Source: Nitrosomonas halophila (GTDB lineage: Bacteria; Pseudomonadota; Gammaproteobacteria; Burkholderiales; Nitrosomonadaceae). Taken from it: a stretch of DNA of 64,000 bases. Below, piece after piece: positions 60,216 to 64,000 of this stretch. The notes beneath the pieces are model-generated. The model had not been told where the DNA came from. It searched no databases and saw only the letters and a program-made list of their open reading frames with translations. The stretch lies in the NCBI RefSeq assembly GCF_900107165.1, contig NZ_FNOY01000005.1, positions 1 to 64,000 of the forward strand. The letters are read 5' to 3'. Made by a program: the position numbers and the translations under genes. Within the stretch, counting starts at the first letter, position 1, and the number at the start of each line of letters is the position of its first letter.

Positions 60216-61613
60216 ATGGAAAACTTTTCCAAAAAAATCTTGGTTGCCAGTATCGTTCTTGCATTTGGTGCTGCAGGCAATGCTTGGGCCAACCCAACCA
60301 ATACTGCGGCTGAAGGCTTTGAAGGCGACCAACACGCCAGTGTTAATTCCCATGCCGAAGGAACCGGTACTGCTTCTTCGAGTGAAGGCAGCACATCGAC
60401 AGTTGGCGATGTGGAAAGCAACAACGCCTACGACAACAGCGACAACAGCGTAGCCGACAACAGCGATAACAGCAACAATAGCGACAACAGCAACAACAGT
60501 GATAACAGCGTAGCTGACAACAGTGATCACAGCAACAACAGTGACAACAGTGACAACAGCGATAACAGCAACAACAGCGATAACAGCGTAGCTGACAATA
60601 GCGACAACAGTAACAACAGTGACAACAGCAACCATAGCGACAACAGCGTAGCTGACAACAGCGATAACAGCAACAACAGCGACAACAGCGTAGCCGATAA
60701 CAGTGATAACAGTAACAACAGCGACAACAGCAACCATAGCGACAACAGCAACAACAGCGATAACAGCGTAGCTGATAACAGCGACAATAGTGACAACAGC
60801 ATCGCTGTCGAAGCTGCTGTAGGAATTGGTGATGGCAATGCGTCTGCTACCAATGGCAGCACCGCAACGGCAGACAATAGTGATAACACCAACAACAGCA
60901 TCAACGACTCATACAACCAGACCGCCACCGACTCGTACAACAACACTGATGATAACAGCGACAACAGCTATTCATCGGCTGCAGGAGATGGCGGCGCAGC
61001 TTCTGCCAACAATGGCAGCACCGCCACAGTTGACAACAGCGACAATAGCGATAACAGCGACAACAGCTATGCAGCCGCTGAAAGCAGATCTGCTTCTGCC
61101 AATAATGGCAGCACTGCAAATGTAGACAACAGCGACCACAGCGATAACAGCTATGCCACCGCATCCGACAACTCGGCTGCGGCCAACAATGGCAGCACCG
61201 CCACAGTTGACAACAGCGACAATAGCGATAACAGCGACAACAGCGACAACAGCTATGCAGCCGCATCTGAAAATTCGGCAGCAGCCAACAATGGCAGCAC
61301 CGCTACGGTTGACAACACCAACAACAGCGACAACAGCAGCACTCATGCAGATAATGGTGGTGCAGCTGCCAATGTTGGTAACGCAACCAGCACCTACTCT
61401 GTTAACAATGCCACACTGGCCGGCACGGTAACAGGCGAAGGCGTCGGCACTATCCAGGTTGACTATGATAACGCTGCAGTCAATGCCCACAATGCGATTG
61501 ACAATTCTTTCAATGGCGCTGCGGGTCTGAATCAAGTTGCCCAAAACATGGGATCCAACTCACTGATTCAACAACAAGTATCTTTCCAAGGCAACGTAAA
61601 CGTCAATCAGTAA
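60216..61613 (+). CDS. Secreted low-complexity repeat protein, candidate amyloid/adhesin subunit
   Basis: 465 residues from ATG at 60216 with a strong AAAGGAGAA; an upstream in-frame ATG at 60141 lacks this. Signal peptide ILVASIVLAFGAAGNAWA. From about residue 69 to 210 the chain consists of SDNS/NNSDNS/SVADNS units, continuing with NNGSTATVDNSDNSDNS units to about residue 400. It ends with QVAQNMGSNSLIQQ and NVNVNQ, like the Q/N-rich motifs of amyloid-type secreted proteins. Coding bases repeat as GAC AAC AGC, so slippage-prone. The downstream genes resemble a Fap secretion set. The exact family is not recognised from memory. Confidence 0.8.
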   Translation: MENFSKKILVASIVLAFGAAGNAWANPTNTAAEGFEGDQHASVNSHAEGTGTASSSEGSTSTVGDVESNNAYDNSDNSVADNSDNSNNSDNSNNSDNSVADNSDHSNNSDNSDNSDNSNNSDNSVADNSDNSNNSDNSNHSDNSVADNSDNSNNSDNSVADNSDNSNNSDNSNHSDNSNNSDNSVADNSDNSDNSIAVEAAVGIGDGNASATNGSTATADNSDNTNNSINDSYNQTATDSYNNTDDNSDNSYSSAAGDGGAASANNGSTATVDNSDNSDNSDNSYAAAESRSASANNGSTANVDNSDHSDNSYATASDNSAAANNGSTATVDNSDNSDNSDNSDNSYAAASENSAAANNGSTATVDNTNNSDNSSTHADNGGAAANVGNATSTYSVNNATLAGTVTGEGVGTIQVDYDNAAVNAHNAIDNSFNGAAGLNQVAQNMGSNSLIQQQVSFQGNVNVNQ

Positions 61614-61650
61614 GATTGATCACGTTTAACCTGCTTTAGTTGATATGGAT

Positions 61651-61694
61651 AGCTGGCAAGTCATGCTCGATTCAGCTTGCTTGCCAGCTTTTTT
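61651..61694 (+). terminator. Rho-independent terminator between the repeat-protein gene and the downstream genes
   Basis: A 10 bp perfect inverted repeat AGCTGGCAAG (61651-61660) with CTTGCCAGCT (61680-61689), followed by six T. It would make the subunit mRNA more abundant than the downstream part. Confidence 0.85.
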
Positions 61695-61737
61695 CCAGGT
61701 TGGATACGCGAGCGTAAATTAGAAAGGTGGGTTTGAT

Positions 61738-62106
61738 ATGAATACCCTAATCAGAAAGAGTCTCATTGCTCTGGCGATGTCGATCCCGGTTAATGTGCTG
61801 TATGCTGCTCCGCCTGATTCGGAGGAGTTTTTGGAAGGTACGCTGCTTTTTCACGCCGAAAAAGCATCAATTGAGGAACTGGACAATGCACGCGGCCGGG
61901 AGGGAATCGATGTAACAACGCTCAACAACATGAATGTACGCGCGACACTTACCGATAACAATGCAACCAATAATACCAGCGGCTTCAATATCATTGATCA
62001 CGGTTCCTTTGCCGGTGCGGGTGGTATGTTTTCAGTCATCCAGAATTCAGGTAATAATGTATTGATACAGGATTCCACAATCATCAATGTCACGATTTTG
62101 CCTTAA
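61738..62106 (+). CDS. Small secreted protein with GG-leader-like motif and amyloid-like C terminus
   Basis: 122 residues, signal peptide to about residue 23 (MSIPVNVLYA). After it SIEELDNARGREG (residues 44-56) resembles a double-glycine leader cleavage site, and the C-terminal half ends FSVIQNSGNNVLIQDSTIINV, a Q/N motif like that of the upstream protein. Candidate substrate of the nearby C39 peptidase and component of the surface fibre. Ribosome site AAAGGTGG. Function inferred from context. Confidence 0.75.
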   Translation: MNTLIRKSLIALAMSIPVNVLYAAPPDSEEFLEGTLLFHAEKASIEELDNARGREGIDVTTLNNMNVRATLTDNNATNNTSGFNIIDHGSFAGAGGMFSVIQNSGNNVLIQDSTIINVTILP

Positions 62107-62234
62107 TAAGCAAGCACATCCTGAGCAATAATTCAGGCAGACTATATCTTGGCAAGAAGCTGAATTCGTAAGTATTTTACAAAATTGTTGCCGTAATAAC
62201 CGAGCAGCCATTTCACAGACCCCGAGACCCAGAC

Positions 62235-62924
62235 ATGAAATTTCGACCGATACTGCTTCTGATAGTTTGGATAATGACTGGTGGCACTGCCTTTGGCATA
62301 GAACTGGTCGGCATTGCAGGTGGGGGTAATTTCAACATCCAGGGAAAAAGTTTTGCCGAGCGCCGTTTCAGTACCGTCTATCGGCAGCAGTTTGATTTCA
62401 GTTGCGGTTCAGCTGCGCTGGCTAGCCTGCTCACTTATCATTATGACGATATCGTCGATGAGCAATCCGTTTTCGTCGACATGTTTCAGCATGGCAATCA
62501 ACAGAAAATCAAGAAAGAAGGATTTTCCATGCTGGATATGAAGCTCTATCTCGAGCGAAGAGGGTACCCCTCGGATGGTTTCAAAATAAACTTGGACCAA
62601 TTGTACTCCACCGGCAGCCCCGCCATCACCATCATCAATGACAAGGGTTACATGCATTTTGTCATTATCAAGGGTGTCGATACCCATAAAATATTGGTGG
62701 GCGATCCAGCGCAAGGGGTAAAGATTATCGCCAGACATGAATTTGAAAAAATGTGGGGCAATCGCATCTTATTTCTGATTCACGGCAACCTAGATCCTGA
62801 AGTATCCTATCAGCAAGCTCGTCAGGAATGGGCGGATCGGTCAGCCCCTTTGGGAGACGCTGTTGACCGCTCCAGCTTGGCAATTTTCAATGTGTTACGT
62901 CCTGGGCCCTGGGATTTCCGCTAG
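62235..62924 (+). CDS. Stand-alone C39-type cysteine peptidase, FapD-like
   Basis: 229 residues with a signal peptide (about 21 residues), so likely periplasmic. The C39 fold has Cys57 in DFSCGSAALASLL, His141 in GYMHFVII and Asp157 in VGDPAQG; all three are in place, and GSAALASLL is the family pattern. There is no ABC transporter domain, unlike bacteriocin-exporting C39 proteins. In the Pseudomonas fap operon a C39 protein (FapD) has the same place before FapE/FapF. Two neighbours carry GG-leader-like motifs it could cut. Confidence 0.88.
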   Translation: MKFRPILLLIVWIMTGGTAFGIELVGIAGGGNFNIQGKSFAERRFSTVYRQQFDFSCGSAALASLLTYHYDDIVDEQSVFVDMFQHGNQQKIKKEGFSMLDMKLYLERRGYPSDGFKINLDQLYSTGSPAITIINDKGYMHFVIIKGVDTHKILVGDPAQGVKIIARHEFEKMWGNRILFLIHGNLDPEVSYQQARQEWADRSAPLGDAVDRSSLAIFNVLRPGPWDFR

Positions 62925-62948
62925 GCGCTTTTAGGAGAGGGAGGAACA

Positions 62949-63449
62949 ATGAAAACCAGCAACGTTCAACAAAAAAAAGTCAATGTTCCAGCGATTCTTC
63001 TAACAGCCACCTTCGCCTGCTTGTCAGTACCGGCAGCAGCCGAAGGTGTGGATAATGTGGCCTATCGATCAGCTTTTGATCATGATAACAATTGGGAACG
63101 GGCGACAGACGATGAGCTCGATGAATTGAGAGGCGGGTTTATTCTTCCCAATGGCGTACGCATTGATTTAAATCTGGAAAAAATCGTCATGCTGAATGGC
63201 AACGAACTGTTCTCATCCTATTTTCAAACGCCGAAAGACACTTTATTGCTGCAAAACGGCATTCAGAATTTGGTCTCCGACTCCGTCACAACGCCAGCAA
63301 TGGGTTCTTTCATCCAGAATACACTGGATGACCAACAGCTCCGCACGATCACGGAAATCAACATAGAAATCAGCAATCTGCAGAATGCAGAAATAATTAA
63401 CAGCGATCATCGGGTTTTTACAGATTTTATCATGCCTGGGTTAAAATAG
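62949..63449 (+). CDS. Secreted protein with DDELDELRGGF motif, FapE-position protein
   Basis: 166 residues; signal peptide to about residue 34 (LLTATFACLSVPAAA). Residues 54-64 read DDELDELRGGF, close to the double-glycine leader consensus of C39 substrates. The later part shows GSFIQNTLDDQQLRTITEINIEISNLQ, similar to the Q/N motif in its neighbours. Located between the C39 peptidase and the pore protein, where FapE lies in known fap loci. Strong GGAGGAAC ribosome site. Confidence 0.78.
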   Translation: MKTSNVQQKKVNVPAILLTATFACLSVPAAAEGVDNVAYRSAFDHDNNWERATDDELDELRGGFILPNGVRIDLNLEKIVMLNGNELFSSYFQTPKDTLLLQNGIQNLVSDSVTTPAMGSFIQNTLDDQQLRTITEINIEISNLQNAEIINSDHRVFTDFIMPGLK

Positions 63450-63494
63450 TTCAATAGGCTGAGATTGTAAAAGCTGTCGATCGCGGAGAGGAAT

Positions 63495-64000
63495 GTGCGC
63501 AACAAAATTGCTTTATCACTGAAAATCATAAAATATCCATTTCTTGTCACTTGTCTGTCAATCGCTACCACAGCATTCCCGCAAACAAACGAACCAGACG
63601 AGATACTCCAGCAATACAAGGTGCTCTTTGCGGAGCAACAAAAAGAATTCGAGAAACAACGCCGTATCATTATTGAGCAGGGAAAGGAAATAGAAAAACT
63701 CAAAACTCGTCTCGATAGCCTTTCCAAACAGCCCGCCAAATCGGCCCAATCAAGTCAGCCCCCTGCCCCGAGTCCTGCCGGCAACGCTCAGACCGCACAA
63801 CCTAGCAGGCCGGCCGATAAAGGCCCCGGTCAAACTACTGCGCAAGCAAAGCCTGCCAATATGCCTGCCGGCCCGGTTGGGCAAGCGCCTCCACAAAAAG
63901 AGGAAAAACCGAGACCGCCCGAAATGCCAAGGCTAAGCGACACGGTCGGAGGTGTCCTGACACGCAAAGGGAAATTTGTAATCGAACCGACACTGGAATA
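63495..64000 (+). CDS. FapF-like outer-membrane pore protein with coiled-coil N terminus (partial, runs off window)
   Basis: Starts with GTG at 63495 (AGAGGAAT upstream) because the nearby ATG is in a short frame. After a signal peptide (KIIKYPFLVTCLSIATTAFP) comes a predicted coiled coil about residues 33-70 (YKVLFAEQQKEFEKQRRIII), a Pro/Ala-rich linker to about 145, then GGVLTRKGKFVIEPTLE, where the beta barrel seems to begin. This matches the layout of FapF, the fibre-exporting pore. 168 codons are in the window. Confidence 0.82.
   Translation, partial: MRNKIALSLKIIKYPFLVTCLSIATTAFPQTNEPDEILQQYKVLFAEQQKEFEKQRRIIIEQGKEIEKLKTRLDSLSKQPAKSAQSSQPPAPSPAGNAQTAQPSRPADKGPGQTTAQAKPANMPAGPVGQAPPQKEEKPRPPEMPRLSDTVGGVLTRKGKFVIEPTLE

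Noticed and set aside
60087-60737. Long open frame on the minus strand opposite the Asn/Ser/Asp repeat gene
   Set aside because: It arises because the GAC-AAC-AGC repeats have no stop in the complementary frame; the Val/Ala/Ile-only product has no start context.

Overview
The window looks like a chromosomal segment of a Nitrosomonas-type betaproteobacterium (Nitrosomonadaceae). The basis is the mix of sucrose synthase, bifunctional sucrose-phosphate synthase and fructokinase genes, the dusB-fis-purH-purD order, a sox-independent assimilatory sulfate cluster with a three-gene proton-translocating transhydrogenase, and moderate GC with many short palindromic repeats. The taxonomic call is inference from gene content; no rRNA or tRNA gene was seen.

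Layout. 1-12 kb is housekeeping: the 3' end of a DinG/YoaA-type helicase, then on the minus strand dusB-fis-purH-purD, a UbiH-family hydroxylase, sodB-hisG-hisD and a lone exbD; on the plus strand purE-purK-purC. 12-19 kb holds a COG4255-type phosphoglycerate-mutase-like gene, bfd-bfr for iron storage, a zinc-ribbon/Sel1 membrane protein and pntAa-pntAb-pntB. 19-29 kb carries an 1184-residue GltD/PyrK-like fused oxidoreductase and sulfate assimilation (cysI, cysH, cysD, cysN, with divergent cysB). 29-31.5 kb has a Tat-exported transglutaminase-like protein and an esterase.

31.8-45.3 kb is a complete type I-C CRISPR-Cas locus read on the minus strand: cas3-cas5-cas8c-cas7, then an accessory block (DUF433-like protein, a small ORF and a HicB/HicA-like pair), then cas4-cas1-cas2, a leader, and an array of 62 intact plus one degenerate repeat. 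The accessory block sits inside the operon and the HicA-like gene is coupled to cas4 by a TGATG junction. The array holds four consecutive identical spacers, two further duplicated spacers, one overlapping pair, and two spacer pairs that differ almost only at synonymous third positions, so the same viral coding sequence seems to have been sampled from diverged relatives. A decayed WYL-type regulator lies just upstream of cas3.

45.9-51.8 kb is the sucrose cluster (fructokinase, sucrose-phosphate synthase/phosphatase, sucrose synthase). 52-59.8 kb holds an alginate-export-type porin, a small periplasmic OB-fold-like protein, uvrB, an aspartate-type aminotransferase, a small LuxR-type HTH protein and a diheme cytochrome c peroxidase with a His-rich N terminus.

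60.2-64 kb (window end) is a Fap-like functional amyloid locus: an extremely Asn/Ser/Asp-rich secreted repeat protein, a strong terminator, two small secreted proteins, a stand-alone C39-type peptidase, and the start of a coiled-coil outer-membrane pore protein. The two small proteins carry a double-glycine-leader-like motif that would suit the C39 peptidase, and the three candidate secreted proteins share a QN-x-G-x-N-x-(L/V)-IQ type motif.

Three families of 140-200 bp miniature inverted-repeat elements occur in two copies each. Four of the six copies lie at the stop codon of a gene, and in three of those the element end itself supplies the stop.
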